Notes: generated by a model not told the origin, from the letters alone. 64,000 bases of DNA from Mixophyes australis (GCA_036250195.1 JAVHZZ010000006.1:187673850-187737849); one strand, 5' to 3'. Shown: positions 10,700 through 22,932, counted from the stretch's first letter. Made by a program: numbers and translations.

Positions 10700-11649
10700 G
10701 TAGCTACAATTTGGATTACTTTAGGACTATTTTAAACTAACTGATCACCTGATAACATTGGATTATCTGTGCACAACTAGGCACAAATATTTGCCCAACT
10801 GATATAAGATTAAAGGGGACTTTGCTTATCTTTGATGTTCACATCTGAGAATTGTTTCTAGCAGTGATTTTTTTTTCAAGAATAAATTTGATATTTGTTT
10901 TATATAATACAAGCGCTCTTAATTTTCTGTTTTTTTTTAGTTACCAGTGACGGGATACAGTACTTGTTTATTGGAGAGCTGCATATTTGTAGGCACCATT
11001 GACTAATTTAATCTACTAGCATCTGGTTTCCTATTTTGTGTATTGTTATTCAACCAGATAGGAGCTTTAAGAAGTCTAGTGTATTCAAGACAATGAACAC
11101 TATTGTCTTACTGGTTTGCATTAAAGTGGAAGCAACTAAAGTCATTTTTTACAATTTTCTAAAATTAACAAAATGCATATAGTACTGTATAAATACATAA
11201 TGCTCCTTGGAAATTAGTTTTAGCTTAGGTGAAGCTATCCTTTAATAAGGATATTTATTATTCTGTTCTCAAGAGAATTAACTTTGCAAATTCCAGAAAC
11301 ATATAAATTACAAATGCTATATACCTGCACTACAGTTAATTCACATACATTCTTCATACCTGTATGGAAGAAACTGCATTTGAATTCTGCAGAATGTGTA
11401 TGTCTGGCTGCATAGTTTGTATGGATTCACAGTGTGTTTTTTTCAAAGTGTGGTTTGTTACAACAAGTGTATTAAGATTTCTATAATATTATTCAGAGTT
11501 ATTCAGGACTTCATCTTGGTTATCTCTACACCTGACAAGAGGGAAAAGGGACTAATCTCTTCATCCTTTCTTTCACCCACAGGTAATTATCTATTCCTTG
11601 CCTACACCAGCAGCTTATGAATTGCTTTAAGAAAATGCAATTAGTTTTC
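10700..11649. other. AT-rich DNA, no gene seen
   Basis: No conserved frame, RNA gene or recognisable repeat is supported. The short open frame near 11,396-11,620 has no domain or signal and is treated as chance. Confidence 0.5.
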
Positions 11650-13065
11650 TTGATCTTCATCTGTCAGGGGACTTTAATATATAGGTAAAATCCTCAAATC
11701 TCGCAAATAACTCCTGTTTTTTTTATAATAAACCTGCCCCATAAGCGCAGAACCCCTTAATGGGTTGCAAGTAACTAAACTCACATCTATGCTTTAAACA
11801 ATACTGAAATGCAGTTAAAATCATGTATACTTACTACACAACAAAGGAGGCTACAATGGGACAAAAGGTTGTATCCTATGACACTTTTACTACAAACACT
11901 GCTTCTATTAAGCTTCCTCCTGTGCTTTTTAGTCACTCACTGGCATGTCGTAGCAGGGCTGTATGAGGGAGGGACAGAGCACTGCTCTATATGCTATTAC
12001 TCCACTGAGTGTGCTTGCTCTGTCTCTCTTCCAGGTGAACCAGGGAAGGAGGGGGGGAATTTTTTTTCCTCTTCTACTGTTTTTAATATGCAAGTACTTA
12101 ACAATAGCCAGTGCCTCTATGGGGGTGATGGGTGCAAATAAAGGTCTACCCTCCTACCTAGAGGCTTTCAGCTCTGCACTGAGAAGCTCATTGGCTTTTC
12201 CTCGTCCCCTATGGTGGTGGAAGTTGGGGTATTATACAAAAGTAGGACCCCTGGAGGGGCGACTTTGATATCCAAGTAGTGCCAGAATAATGTGTGAACA
12301 ACTGGTATAAGACCTCTGTTCTTTTATCCCACACCCCCTCCTCTTATATTTTTACTGGAACATGAGGTGGTTGGTAAAGCAGTTAGATAAGAATGGTAAA
12401 GGGAAAATAAATATAATGAACATAATAAAACATTAGTAAGGTTCCCCTTGTACCTGTATTCTAAATACAGTCGTGTAAACCCCAACCCTATCGCCAGCAT
12501 ACTCAGCAATGTGCAGGGCTATGGCTAGTGCTGATTAGATGAAATAATTTAGATAGTGGGAAACATTTCTCTTGTGGTGAGATCTTACTGGGGAGTGTTG
12601 AGTAAAAGAAAAATAGTGGACTTTACTTTGGTTACACTTGCAAAATAGATGCAAAAGGCCTATTTTGAAAATATGACCCAGATCATATGTGTAATCCTTT
12701 GCTACCTTGGTCTAAGGGATCTGTAGATAGAAACCTGCACAGTTCTACGGAAATTGTCTGTCGGGTGAAGAATCAGCTCACGTGACACATAATATATTAG
12801 ATTAAGTGTATGATTTTCTTTTTTACTAACATAATACTTATATCAGCTCACAAAGACACAGGGGAACACATCTTCAGTTGCACAGCACAGGATCGTGAGT
12901 ATTAAAAATACAAGCCTGAAACTATCTGCTTAATACTACTACTGTGGAAAAGAAGTTCCTAAAACTGTGAGTATTCTAATAACATTTGTGACTTGTTTTG
13001 GAATGAAACAATCTCTAGGAGAACTACTACGCATTTCTCTCAATGATATTACATTTAACATACAT
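11650..13065 (-). repeat. Dispersed repeat family 1, copy B
   Basis: This is the reverse-complement partner of 4,920-6,850. It lacks both MITEs found in copy A and so preserves their empty target sites, near 12,705-12,720 (a single GTCTAAGG) and 11,836-11,850. The two copies are about 4.8 kb apart, pointing in opposite directions. An open frame at 11,809-12,141 begins with a hydrophobic stretch, but differences from copy A are mostly amino-acid-changing, so it is not scored as a gene. Confidence 0.85.
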
Positions 13066-13456
13066 CTGATTGTATTCCTTAGTGCTGGCAGCTCCCTCTG
13101 CCCAAGATAGACAAACAGGCTAATCCCACCCTGTTGAGAAGGGGCAATGCTTCTCTGGTCCTCAGGCCTGGAGTCTGAGGCTGCAGCGAAAGCACGGGAT
13201 AATGTGCCCACAGAGTGTTGATCCATGGGTGCCAGAGATGTGAATATCAAGTAATTGTGTATAGCACTTAGCAAAGGAGAATTATATTTCCCCGGCCATT
13301 AGACTGAGGCCGTACACACACAACACTATTTATTTCAGATCTTGTCTGTTTTTTCTTAATGGATCTATGGGGTACAATAGACCCTTATGAGCTCTGTATT
13401 TCCCGACAACCTATATAGGGTGTGGCGGCTCTCAGTTTCCTACTTATGCTCCACTT
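13066..13456. other. No feature seen
   Basis: The sequence is of average composition with no supported gene or repeat boundary. Confidence 0.45.
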
Positions 13457-13756
13457 CATCATCATCATTATCACCATTTATTTATATAGCGCACCTGATT
13501 CCGCAAGCGCTGTACAGAGAACTCATTCACATCAGTCCCTGCCCCATTGGAGCTTACAGTCTAAATTCCCTAACACACACACAGACAGAGAGAGAGAAAG
13601 AGAGAGAGACTAGGGTCAATTTTTGATAGCAGCCAATTAACCTACTAGCATGTTTTTGGAGTGTGGGAGGAAACCGGAGCACCCGGAGGAAACCCACGCA
13701 AACACAGGGAGAACATACAAACTCCACACAGATAAAGCCATGGTTGAGTAATCCTG
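13457..13756 (-). mobile_element. tRNA-SINE, nearly full length
   Basis: The + strand shows the CATCATCATTATCACC tail, TTTATATAGCGCACCTGATT, the CTTACAGTCTAAATTCCCTA block, a CACACACAGACAGAGAGA simple repeat, then GTGTGGGAGGAAACCGGAGC and ACATACAAACTCCACACAG. It ends near CATGGTTGAG, where the tRNA-like head should begin. The sequence then passes into the hAT-like MITE at 13,766. Confidence 0.9.
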
Positions 13757-13765
13757 CCCCCACTT

Positions 13766-13931
13766 CAGAGCCATAACTTAAAATTCTAGCCCCTGGGGCA
13801 AGAAAGACAAATGCCGCACTCCAAGCCCTCAATTTTATCCAAATTAACCCAAAATATTCCTAAATAGCGCCCCCCTTCAGCGTTGCGCCCTGGGCGGTCG
13901 CCCCTGTCGCACAGCCCTAGTTAAGGCCCTG
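13766..13931. mobile_element. Short hAT-like MITE
   Basis: The left end CAGAGCCATAACT pairs with the inverted right end AGTTAAGGCCCTG. Flanking 8-mers CCCCACTT (13,758-13,765) and TCCCACTT (13,932-13,939) match at 7 of 8 positions, as expected for a hAT target duplication with one mutation. The element is 166 bp. A truncated relative begins at about 58,573. Confidence 0.8.
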
Positions 13932-14079
13932 TCCCACTTCATCAGGCCCTTAACACTCCCATCCCCTGCCCACATTCTCCTCCTCACCTCTCTCCTCCTC
14001 CTGTCCCCCAACCCTGGTCTCCACTTTAGCCTAACCCTTTGTCCTCAACCACCTCTCACCCCAAATCTCACCCCTCTTC

Positions 14080-14760
14080 AATTCGCCAGCCTTATCCACA
14101 TCTCTCTGCTGCCCCCACTCCAATGGCATGCCAGGTTTGTGTGCAACAAACTGGCCTCCATCCAAGACCTTTTCATCTCTATCTCCCTTAACCCATCACT
14201 GAAACTTAGCTCCTCCCATGATGCCAATTCTCCCGCTGCCTTCTTCTACAGGGGCCTCTCCTACGCCCAACCAGGACTAGTGACTGGTGGTGATGTGACC
14301 ATCCTTCTATCTCCCAGCAGCAACTTGCAGGTCACTCGCTAAAAAACCCTCCCTCTCATTCTCCATCTTTGAAGTCCACGCCATTCATCATCTCTTTTTC
14401 CATAACCACCTTGGAGTTACAGTCATCTACCACCACCTGGGCCCTATTTCCCACTTCCTTGAGATCTTTGCAGCTTGTCTCCCCATTTTTCTGTCAATCC
14501 CTGTTGAAAAATCCTCTGTTGCAGTGGTCCCCAATTTTCTCTCCCTCACCTCCTCCTTTGGACTCTCTCAATAGACATCCTAATGTACCCATTGTCTTGA
14601 CCACTCCGTAGACTTTGCACCCTTTCTGACTTTTCCAAATCTCACTTTCTGGTCCCTTACCACCTCCTCCTCTCCTTCACCCTCTCATTGTCCCATGCTT
14701 CCCCTCACCAACATTCTTCCTCATCAAAAGCAATGTCGTCAGCATTGATACCACTAATTT
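14080..14760 (+). pseudogene. LINE endonuclease relic (L2/CR1-like)
   Basis: The frame at about 14,124-14,343 encodes a W-x-A-R-x-VCNKL-x-x-I-x-DLF start and later GLSYAQP, then a GG-x-x-x-x-ILLSPSSNLQ stretch. This matches the N-terminal half of the apurinic-type endonuclease of L2/CR1-like LINEs. After a stop, further matching pieces continue in shifted frames. It is clearly inactive, 5'- and 3'-truncated, with no RT domain beside it. Confidence 0.65.
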
Positions 14761-14973
14761 CTTACTTGCTTGAAGCACTCTGCTCTATTTCCTACTTGAT
14801 CATACTGTCAACTTGTATAACCATAGTCTCCCCACTATGATGGTTGAAGGTCATGCTCTTCTCTCATTTTTTCTCCCCTTAACCTGCCTTTTTGTTACCA
14901 TCTTCTCTACTCCCTTTTCCCCAATGTCTGCCTCCATCTCACCCATCTCTTCAAGCTTTTCCTCTCCACTGGC

Positions 14974-15530
14974 TGAGTGTTATCACCAATACCTGCTTCC
15001 AGCTCTCCAGTGTTACAGCATTATCCTGCTGCAGAGTATTACCACATTTACCTGCTCCCATCTCTCTGGTGTGTCAGCACTATAGTGCTGGAGAGTGTTA
15101 CCACCAATACCTGTTCTCAGCTCTCTGGTGTTACAGCATCACCCTGCTGCAGGGTATTTCTACCAGTCTCTATCTACTGCACTTCGTTAGTTCTGTATTC
15201 TATCTACCTGCAGACCATTGCACTTCCTCATGATCCTGACCGTAGGAGCCTCATGGCTCCAAAGACCACCGTGCCTCATCTACCTGCAGAATATACTCCT
15301 CATTATTTCTCCTATCTGCAACCATCTTACGCCTGTGACTTGGTTCTTCTCTCAATCTCACTTGTGACCCTACTTGAGAACCACGACCTGAGGTTAGGGA
15401 GCTGCAAAGTCAAAACACCCTTGCGGGGGTCTGGGATGAATACCTCCCTCTCCATTAGACTCCGCGCCTCTTGGAGGGTAGCATCAACCCAAGCAGACTC
15501 TACGGGTTCTTCCAGACCCTAGAGCGTGCC
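14974..15530 (+). mobile_element. Ty3/gypsy LTR fragment with 59-bp tandem repeats
   Basis: About 3.2 copies of a ~59-bp unit (GAGTGTTACCACCAATACCT, then CAGCTCTC and CTGCTGCA) span 14,975-15,165. Further on, 15,380-15,500 matches the 3' end of the gypsy element near 35,885-35,990 through shared GACCTG(A/C)GGTTAGGGAG, CCCTTGCGGG and TTAGACTCCGCGCCTCT blocks. It is best read as a truncated long terminal repeat of the same or a related family. Confidence 0.6.
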
Positions 15531-16532
15531 ACTTGTATTACTACGTCTATTTGTTACCCACTTTTCCCTACTTATGCTATGTACATTTTTGTGTACTCTC
15601 TACCTTGTTTGTACTTTTGCCATTGTACAGTACTGCGGAGATTTGTGGCTCCCTAAAAACAAACTCTAATAATATTATTTCTTATGTCAGGATTAATTAA
15701 TATGGTTGCAGACAAGACTTTGCTCTCATACCCCTTGCTAATGTATCCAATGGGCCCTTGCTACAGCATAACTTCCAAGAGTCTCCTAAGTTTTTCAGAC
15801 ATCACTGTATGCCCCTTTAGGTCATTCCCTGGGATCGTAGTTATATTCCAAAATGGCACAATTGCAAGTAGTGACGCTTTTTCACGTTTATTCCAGTCAT
15901 GTCAAACAGCGGCAACTGGCACTTTTCAAATCAAGACATGGGCAACATACCTGACTCACAAACTACGTATCTTGGAATTTACTTTTGCCTGCACAGGTAC
16001 TTTCATAATTTACCTGTTATTTGAATCAACCTTTGACATTTGTGTTTGTTCATCTGCAAATACTCCATATAGTTGTTCTGTTAATCCTAGGATCATTTGA
16101 GTTGATTACATTAATACCCTCTGTCTCTATAATAGCCAAGTAAAATATCAAGGCTTGCTTTAATCCAGCCTACCCTGAACTATATAAACCTGTGCCACTT
16201 GGGATTACTGAAGAGGAGTCTCCATGAAAGTCTGTCATTCTTGTAATGTACATACATAAAGCTTGTCAAACGCGATCACATTTGACATGCAGTGGAAAAT
16301 GGCACATGTGGCTGGGGGGACACTCTGATGAAACCTTCACGTTCACTTGCAATAAACATGAATAAGTAGAGCATGTAGCATTCAAAATACACTACCACCG
16401 CCACTCCTAACCATATGCTAAAGTAGAATCAGTGTTCAGCTGTTTGCTTTGCTTTTTTACAATTTTTTTGTGTAAATTTATTGCAATTGAGTAAAAAGAA
16501 ACACACACTCCAGCTCTTACAAACCAGAATTA
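15531..16532. other. No gene seen
   Basis: The longest frame (15,684-16,100) has no recognisable domain, signal or repeat relationship. No other feature is supported. Confidence 0.5.
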
Positions 16533-16710
16533 GGAGTTGATTCTATGCAGCGCGAGGTGTCTCTGGGAATGTCTGTGGAGACACCTTGTGATGATGTTCT
16601 GGCTGGAATCTCCGCTCATTTCAAAATGAGTGGAGATTCCTACCGTAATTGCCGGCAATGTGCGTAGCGAGATGTCCTCGTGTCTCAATTCTGGCAACTG
16701 AATCTCCCCC
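16533..16710. mobile_element. Probable TTA-flanked MITE
   Basis: The 178-bp segment is bounded by TTA at 16,530-16,532 and 16,711-16,713. Its ends begin GGAGTTGATTC and, inverted, GGGGGAGATTCAG. It contains a near-perfect central hairpin at about 16,609-16,642 (GAATCTCCGCTCATTT and its complement). The TTA duplication suggests PIF/Harbinger. Terminal matching is weaker than in the other MITEs here. Confidence 0.55.
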
Positions 16711-17689
16711 TTAGACTCTATAGTAATTGTGATGCCTCAATGTGCTTGGACAGGGACATAGACCTAAATATCGGAAATTGATCTAAATGAGCATGGCCAA
16801 AACAAATAGTTTGATCCACTGTAGCCTCACTATGGTCACTTACTGTGCCAGGGGCTCGAATAAAAACTGACAGCTACATAATTTTGGGCAGGCAAACAAA
16901 ATAAACAGCACATCTTCAGCATCAAACATTAGCATTTGGCAAAATGTAAGAAACTGCAGTAAATTATGGTTCTTAACACAGTGCATCTTGATTTTTGGGT
17001 TCCGTTCCTCTTCATTTGAATAAATATTCTTTCCTCTATACTCTTTCACTGGATGTTTATTACATGGTCATACAAATCATTTTTAGTTCTCATTAAGTAC
17101 CTATCACATGCTGATATATGTACACATATATATTTTCATAGTTTCTTTACTTGTGAGAAAAGAGGTCCTATGGCATATTATAGTGCGAGGAGGGTGAGCT
17201 GATAAACTAACAAGGGTTCACAACCAATCATATGTTGCCCTCTATGGCAGTGCATGTTCACCTCATATTTTCAAACCCATCGCCAATAGCTGTCCAAAGC
17301 AGCAGTAGCAATTGAGGATGTACAATCCCTAGAAATGGATTGGAGTGTCAAGTTTTGAGTTCCAAAGTTTGCCCATACCTGGCATAGACATTGGCAGAAT
17401 AATGTTTTTTTTATTAAATAATCTACAGTAGTAAATAAAAAGAAAATATTAAGTAAATGTCCCCAAATGGAAAATATATATTTTTCCCCATTGCAGATTG
17501 TATGTAAGTCACAAATATAGAAAAGCTGCGGTAGTTATCACCAAAGGTTTATGCAATAAATTTTGATAAATTGTGAACTGCAGCTTATGAATCACATTTT
17601 AGTAAGATACATTCGTTAGAACAATACAATAAGAAAGATACTTTATAAAAATGAAAGCAATTACAGCCAAATGGTTCAGAGTAAAAATA
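16711..17689. other. No gene seen
   Basis: AT-rich sequence with no supported coding frame or repeat boundary. Confidence 0.5.
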
Positions 17690-18855
17690 TATGGAGCAGT
17701 ACAGAGAAGTTATATGGAGTAATAGAAGTTATAGGGAAAAGGTATATGTTATAATAGGCGGAGTTATTGACAAAGGTATATGCAGTAATAAAAAATATAT
17801 GGAGAGGTTATATGGAGTAACAGGAGGAGTTATAGAGAGATTATATAGCGTAATAAGAGGCATTCTATGGAAAGGTTATATGGAGTAATAAGAGGAGTTT
17901 TAGGGAGAGGTTATATGGAGTAATAGGAGGAGTTATAGGGAGAGGTTATATGGAGTAATAAGAGGAGTTATAGGGAGAGGTTATATGAAGTAATAGGAGG
18001 AGGTATAGGGAGAGGTTATATGGAGTAATAGGAGGAGATATAGGGAGAGGTTATATGGAGTAATAGGAGGAGATATAGGGAGAGGTTATATGGAGTAATA
18101 GGAGGAGTTATAGGGAGAGGTTATATGGAGTAATAACAGGAGTTATAGGGAGAAGTTATATGGAGTAATAGGAGGAGTTATAGGGAGAGGTTATATGGAG
18201 TAATAGGAGGAGTTATATTGAGAGGGTATATGGAGAAATAAGAGGAGTTATAGGGACTAGTTATATGGAGTAATAGGAGGAGTTATAGGGAGAGGTTATA
18301 TGGAGTAACAGAAGGAGCTATAGGGAGATGTTATATGGAGTAATAGGAGGAGTTATAGTGAGAGGTTATATAGCGCAATAGGAGGAGAGAGGTTATATGG
18401 AGTAATAGGAGGAGTTATAGTGAGGTTATATAGAGTAATAGGAGTTATAGGGAGAGGTTGTATAGAGTAATAGCAGGAGTTATAGGGAGAGGTTATATGG
18501 CGTAATAGAAGTTATAGTAAGGTTATATAAAGTAATAGGAGGAGATATAGGGAGATGTTATATGGAGTAATAGGAGTTCTATGGAAAGGTTATATAAATT
18601 AATAAGAGGAGTTATAGGGAGAGGTTGTATAGAGAAATATAAGGAATGATAGGGGTAGGTTATATGGAGTAACAGAGTAGCTAAATGGATGGGCTATATG
18701 AAGTAACAGATGAGTTACAAGGGAGGTTATATGGAGGAATATAAAGAGTTATAGGGAGATGTTACATGGAGCAATATAAGACTTATAAGGAGCGGTTATA
18801 CAGAATAAAAGAAGCAGTTATAGAGTGAAAGATTACATGTAGTAATAGGAGGAGC
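17690..18855. repeat. Minisatellite, 33-bp unit
   Basis: About 35 copies of a purine-rich unit near AGGAGTTATAGGGAGAGG followed by TTATATGGAGTAATA cover 1.17 kb. Copies are most uniform in 17,880-18,330 and decay outward. The 33-bp length preserves a reading frame, so one frame stays partly open, but interruptions and composition show a satellite rather than a gene. Confidence 0.93.
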
Positions 18856-19235
18856 TAAAGGAAGAGGTGGTACTTGCACTGCCGTACTCCTCAGGCCCCC
18901 TCCCCATCACTCCAGTAGCATGTTGACTGACATGGTCAGAGGGAGAGGAAAAATACTTCCTCTTCCTTCCCAGTCCTCGAATACTTTCAGTGACTGCAGA
19001 AAGAAGCACAAGAGACTTGTGTAACCTTATGCTCCTAATGTAATCAGTTACTACAGATCAGTTGGCAACCGGTGGGCTGGGAGAGTAAGGGACTAGGAGG
19101 TGAGATGGATGGTGGAGCCTGAGACAAGTTTCTCACCTTTCTTCATGAGAGGAATGACTCTGCTTATAGGGAGAGGTAACAGAGGTAGTACGTGACTAAA
19201 TATTTAAACAAAACTCATTATTTCCTAGACATCTA
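18856..19235. other. No gene seen
   Basis: Unique-looking sequence between the minisatellite and a MITE. Nothing is supported. Confidence 0.5.
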
Positions 19236-19409
19236 GGGGTATATTTACTAAACTGTGGATTTGAAAAAGTGGAGATGTTGACTATAGCAACCAATCAAAT
19301 TCTAGATGTCATTTTGTAGAATGCACTAAATAAATGCTAACTAGAATCTGATTGGTTGCTATAGGCAACATCTCCACTTTTCAAACCCGAAGTTTAGTAA
19401 ATATACCCC
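19236..19409. mobile_element. Hairpin MITE (GGGGTATATTTACTAA family)
   Basis: Almost the whole 174 bp folds back on itself. The left arm GGGGTATATTTACTAAACTG and an inner GGAGATGTTGACTATAGCAA pair with the right arm, which ends AGTTTAGTAAATATACCCC. Flanks CTA and CTT are an imperfect match to a 3-bp duplication. It belongs to the same family as 20,738-20,912. Confidence 0.88.
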
Positions 19410-20737
19410 CTTGAGTCTACTGTTTCTTGAGGATAAGACACTATCTCATATTACCACAATAAACTTAAGCTAAGAAAATAAATTACTGTTAAAACTGTTG
19501 TTACCTAATTTGAAAGATGAATTTCAATCAAAATGCAAAATACCTGCTATTATCCATTGCTATAAAAAATATATATATATACCCTGAATATAAGATTTTG
19601 AAAACATTTTTATGGAACCTAAAACATACATAAGGTTTATTTACTGGATATTGTCAGTAAAGTGCCAAAATTAATGCAAACCCCCATGCTGGGTTCAGTA
19701 CATAGATTTGATAGATAGAATTGATAGAATTCAAGTCTATATTGTGTTTGTGCTTATTATGAGTGTTTTATGGTGCTAACCAAAAGTATGAGGACTGTGC
19801 ATTAGTTCTAGCCAGCACTATTCTATAATATGTTATCACAATCCCTGAAAGAAAAGCAGACATCGCTCACAGCGTGCTTGCTTTTATGTTAGCATTGTGT
19901 AATGTTTTATAAGGATGTGCTTATGTTTCCATTTATGAAAAATAAACTTTTAAATACAAGAATTGTTAAATGTTGCAATTGAGCCGTTCTTAAAAAAACA
20001 AACAAACAAAAAATAAGCACATCCTGTTTGTTAAACAATTGCCCCATTCTCTAATTCATTAAAAAGGAAAAAAAATATGTTGTGCAACTTTAACAATTAC
20101 AGGAGAAATAGATTTGCTATTTGTCTGCTAGTTGTTACTGTTATGCCTCTGGTACAACTGAATGAGCATTGTTAAAAGTACACTACACTGGTGTTTAAAT
20201 CCAGGTGTTTTACCCATGCAACATGTAATCTATTAATATGGAGGGTAATACAATGCATTCATCACAGTAAAAAAAACATAATTTCTACAGTCTATACCAA
20301 AAAGTAACGGATAGCTGGCTGATTATGCCAATAGCATAGCGAACAATTTTGTTTCATTCCTGACAGTCCCCTGCTTCATGCCAGCACTTCAACCTGGTAT
20401 AAGCACTGCTAAGGAGCAGTGACCATGATTGGCAAGGTGGCCAGGCTGTTAAGCATATTAAATCACTTGATTAGCATACTAAGCCTAAGCCACCAAAATT
20501 CTCTCAGGCATATGGGGCTATGACATTTTTATATACTATTTTGGGTGCCAACCATTTAAATCTATTGAAAGGTGACGGATCTTGTAAACTGCAAATCAGT
20601 GATTTGTTTTATTTAGAAAGTCTTACTCTTGCAATCTGCCATATAAGTTTATTTCTATTTAGAATTTTTAACCTCACTATTAGCAATATGACATGTGCTA
20701 CTAAATTACAGTAAACCCCTGGCACTAAAAACACTTA
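19410..20737. other. No gene seen
   Basis: AT-rich sequence between two MITEs of the same family. No supported coding frame. Confidence 0.5.
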
Positions 20738-20912
20738 GGGGTATATTTACTAAGCTGTGGGTTTGAAAAAGTGGAGATGTTGCCTATAGCAACCAATCAG
20801 ATTCGAGCTGTCATTTTGTAGAATGCACTAAACAAATAATAACTAGAATCTGATTGGTTGCTATAGGCAACATCTCCACTTTTTCAAACCCGCAGCTTAG
20901 TAAATCTAGCCC
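20738..20912. mobile_element. Hairpin MITE, second copy
   Basis: The 175-bp copy is about 90% identical to 19,236-19,409. A perfect TTA duplication at 20,735-20,737 and 20,913-20,915 flanks it, which fits PIF/Harbinger mobilisation. Confidence 0.9.
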
Positions 20913-21631
20913 TTAGACACCCTAATGTGAGTTATGGCTGTACATTTATCCTTTTTGGTGAAAACTATAAATTCTCTCTTGCTCTAAATATATAATAAAA
21001 TTACACTATTTTTTCTTGCACATATTTCTGAAATTTTTCTTCTGTGTAGTAACTTTTACAAATCTATGGGTATTATGCACGTGTGACTCTTCAGCTAAGT
21101 CAAGTTGCCCATCCCTGCTCTATGTGACATTAGCCATGTTGTGAATGATAGCCATTCATTCTCCCTTACATACTACAAGTTTGGTTAAATATTACTGAAA
21201 TACCTATAAACATGCGATTCCTCCTACTTAATTAAGATAGCAGAATTTGCAACCAGACATCTTCAACAATCTATTGACCAGGGGTAATATTTAATATGAA
21301 TGATAATATGAATGATTTAATATGAATGAATGATATTTAATGGATGAAATCTTACAGAAGCTGACTTTCAGTGGGAAGAAATGAGAGAAGTTAATTGTCG
21401 TCCTAATGGATCACACAGTCAACGAGGTGTCTTCCAACGTTCTTACCTCTCATGATTCTCTTGAGTAAATGCCTCCAATGGAGAATATTTTATTAATCAC
21501 TACCCCAGTGGAGTTTACAGAAAAAATTCTCTAACACTAATTCCAACGCTTATCATTTTTGGTCTGTCGAGGAAACCAGAGCACTAGGAGGAAAAAAAAG
21601 CATTGGAGAACTCTATACAGATAGTGACTTA

Positions 21632-21944
21632 GGGCCTGATTCATTAAGGAAAGTTAAGCAAACAATTAAGTAAGTTTTCTTACTCAAGTTTTCTGGACAA
21701 AACAATGCAAGGGGTGCAAATGAGTTTATTATTTTACACATAAGGAAAATACTGGCTGTTTTTTCATGTAGCACACAAATACTTGATAGCTTATTTGTAC
21801 ACTGAAATTTTAAGTTGATCTAGGACATGCCCTACGCCAACTATAAATTTGTCCCCACATTTTAAATTTACCTTCCCCTCTATTGCAACATAGTTTTCCC
21901 TTACTTCCTTATTTTTGCTTAACTTTCCTTAATGAATCTGGCCC
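21632..21944. mobile_element. MITE (GGGCCTGATTCATTAAGG family)
   Basis: The 313-bp element has termini GGGCCTGATTCATTAAGG and, inverted, CCTTAATGAATCTGGCCC. TTA lies on both sides (21,629-21,631 and 21,945-21,947). A second copy is at 48,818-49,142. No transposase is encoded. PIF/Harbinger is inferred from the TTA duplication. Confidence 0.9.
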
Positions 21945-21947
21945 TTA

Positions 21948-22932
21948 GTCAGAATAGTACCCATAGCCCTAGTGCTGTGAGACAGCAACCAATGTGCCAC
22001 CATGATGCCTATATAGTCAAAGTATTTTTTTTATTACTAAGTGATTTTTACTATACTATACTTTTTAGACGTTTATACTTTGAGACATTGGTGCCATCAG
22101 TCCCCAGTGTTCTTGTCCCTGGTTATCCACAGCGCTCTAAGGTGACAAAAGTGTTATAGTGCAATACATAGGAAGATGATAAGTGACTATGAGATCTATT
22201 TTATGACGTATTTTAAATTTTTTACTTGATAAATGGGGACTAAAAGTGATCAACATTGGTACAACACTCCGATCTGGCTCTTTTATCTGTCTTTTCATTC
22301 TATGTTGTTGCAGCAGATGTTTGGCTCCCTAATCCATAGAGTAGGCAAGTACATTGTATTGTATTGTAAAGACATTGTTTGTGCACAGCACTGCATCCAG
22401 ATATTTCTTTAGACTTTAAATTGTTCTGAAGATTTTGAGTTATCTACCCTGCATGACCCATGAAACCTGTTGTTTAGCTTGTTATAATTCACACCCCCAC
22501 ACACCTCTTGCTGAGCTAAACCCTGGAACACCCTGCAGAAACTACATTATTTTTTTTCTTTGTTAGAATTGTAAAGATTCTTGTTCTATAGAAGTTTGTG
22601 AGGTATTCAGAAGATACATCTTCATGCTTTAGCAATACATGCGAACATGTTAAGGTAAAACGTAACTGACTTTGTTCTTCAGTGAAGACGATTCGTATGC
22701 AATACTTAAGTCTACGGGTGGCATGTGAGAAATAAAAGTCCATCGTACCCCACATACAGAAGACATTAGCAGATTTGAATACTTGTATGTGAAGACTACC
22801 CTAACAACCTTCAAGAAGAGAGGTTGGTGGTTTAAATAAATGCATAGTAGGATTGATCGTAAATATTGAGCCACCATTCAGTGCTCACAGTCATTATTCT
22901 AATATAAAATGTCTCCGTACTCTTCTCTATTC
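21948..22932. other. Likely 3' untranslated/downstream region of PHOSPHO1
   Basis: This lies downstream of the PHOSPHO1 stop on the minus strand. A minus-strand AATAAA at 22,030-22,035 is a possible polyadenylation signal about 0.9 kb from the stop. No better hexamer was seen closer. The extent of the transcript is not determined by the sequence. Confidence 0.35.

Noticed and set aside
11809..12141. 110-codon frame with a signal-peptide-like start and several cysteines, similar to a frame at 6,091-6,327
   Set aside because: The frames are similar only because they lie in the two copies of dispersed repeat family 1. Codon by codon, most differences change the amino acid, the copies differ in frame at the hydrophobic part, and one copy has a long C/G run inside. 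There is no sign of protein-level selection.
15684..16100. 138-codon open frame
   Set aside because: It shows no domain, no plausible splice context, no repeat relationship and no compositional bias. A frame of this length is expected by chance in 64 kb of AT-rich DNA.
17690..18855. Possible CRISPR-like or coding repeat array
   Set aside because: There are no spacers between units, the unit is 33 bp end to end, and the host is a vertebrate. It is a minisatellite.
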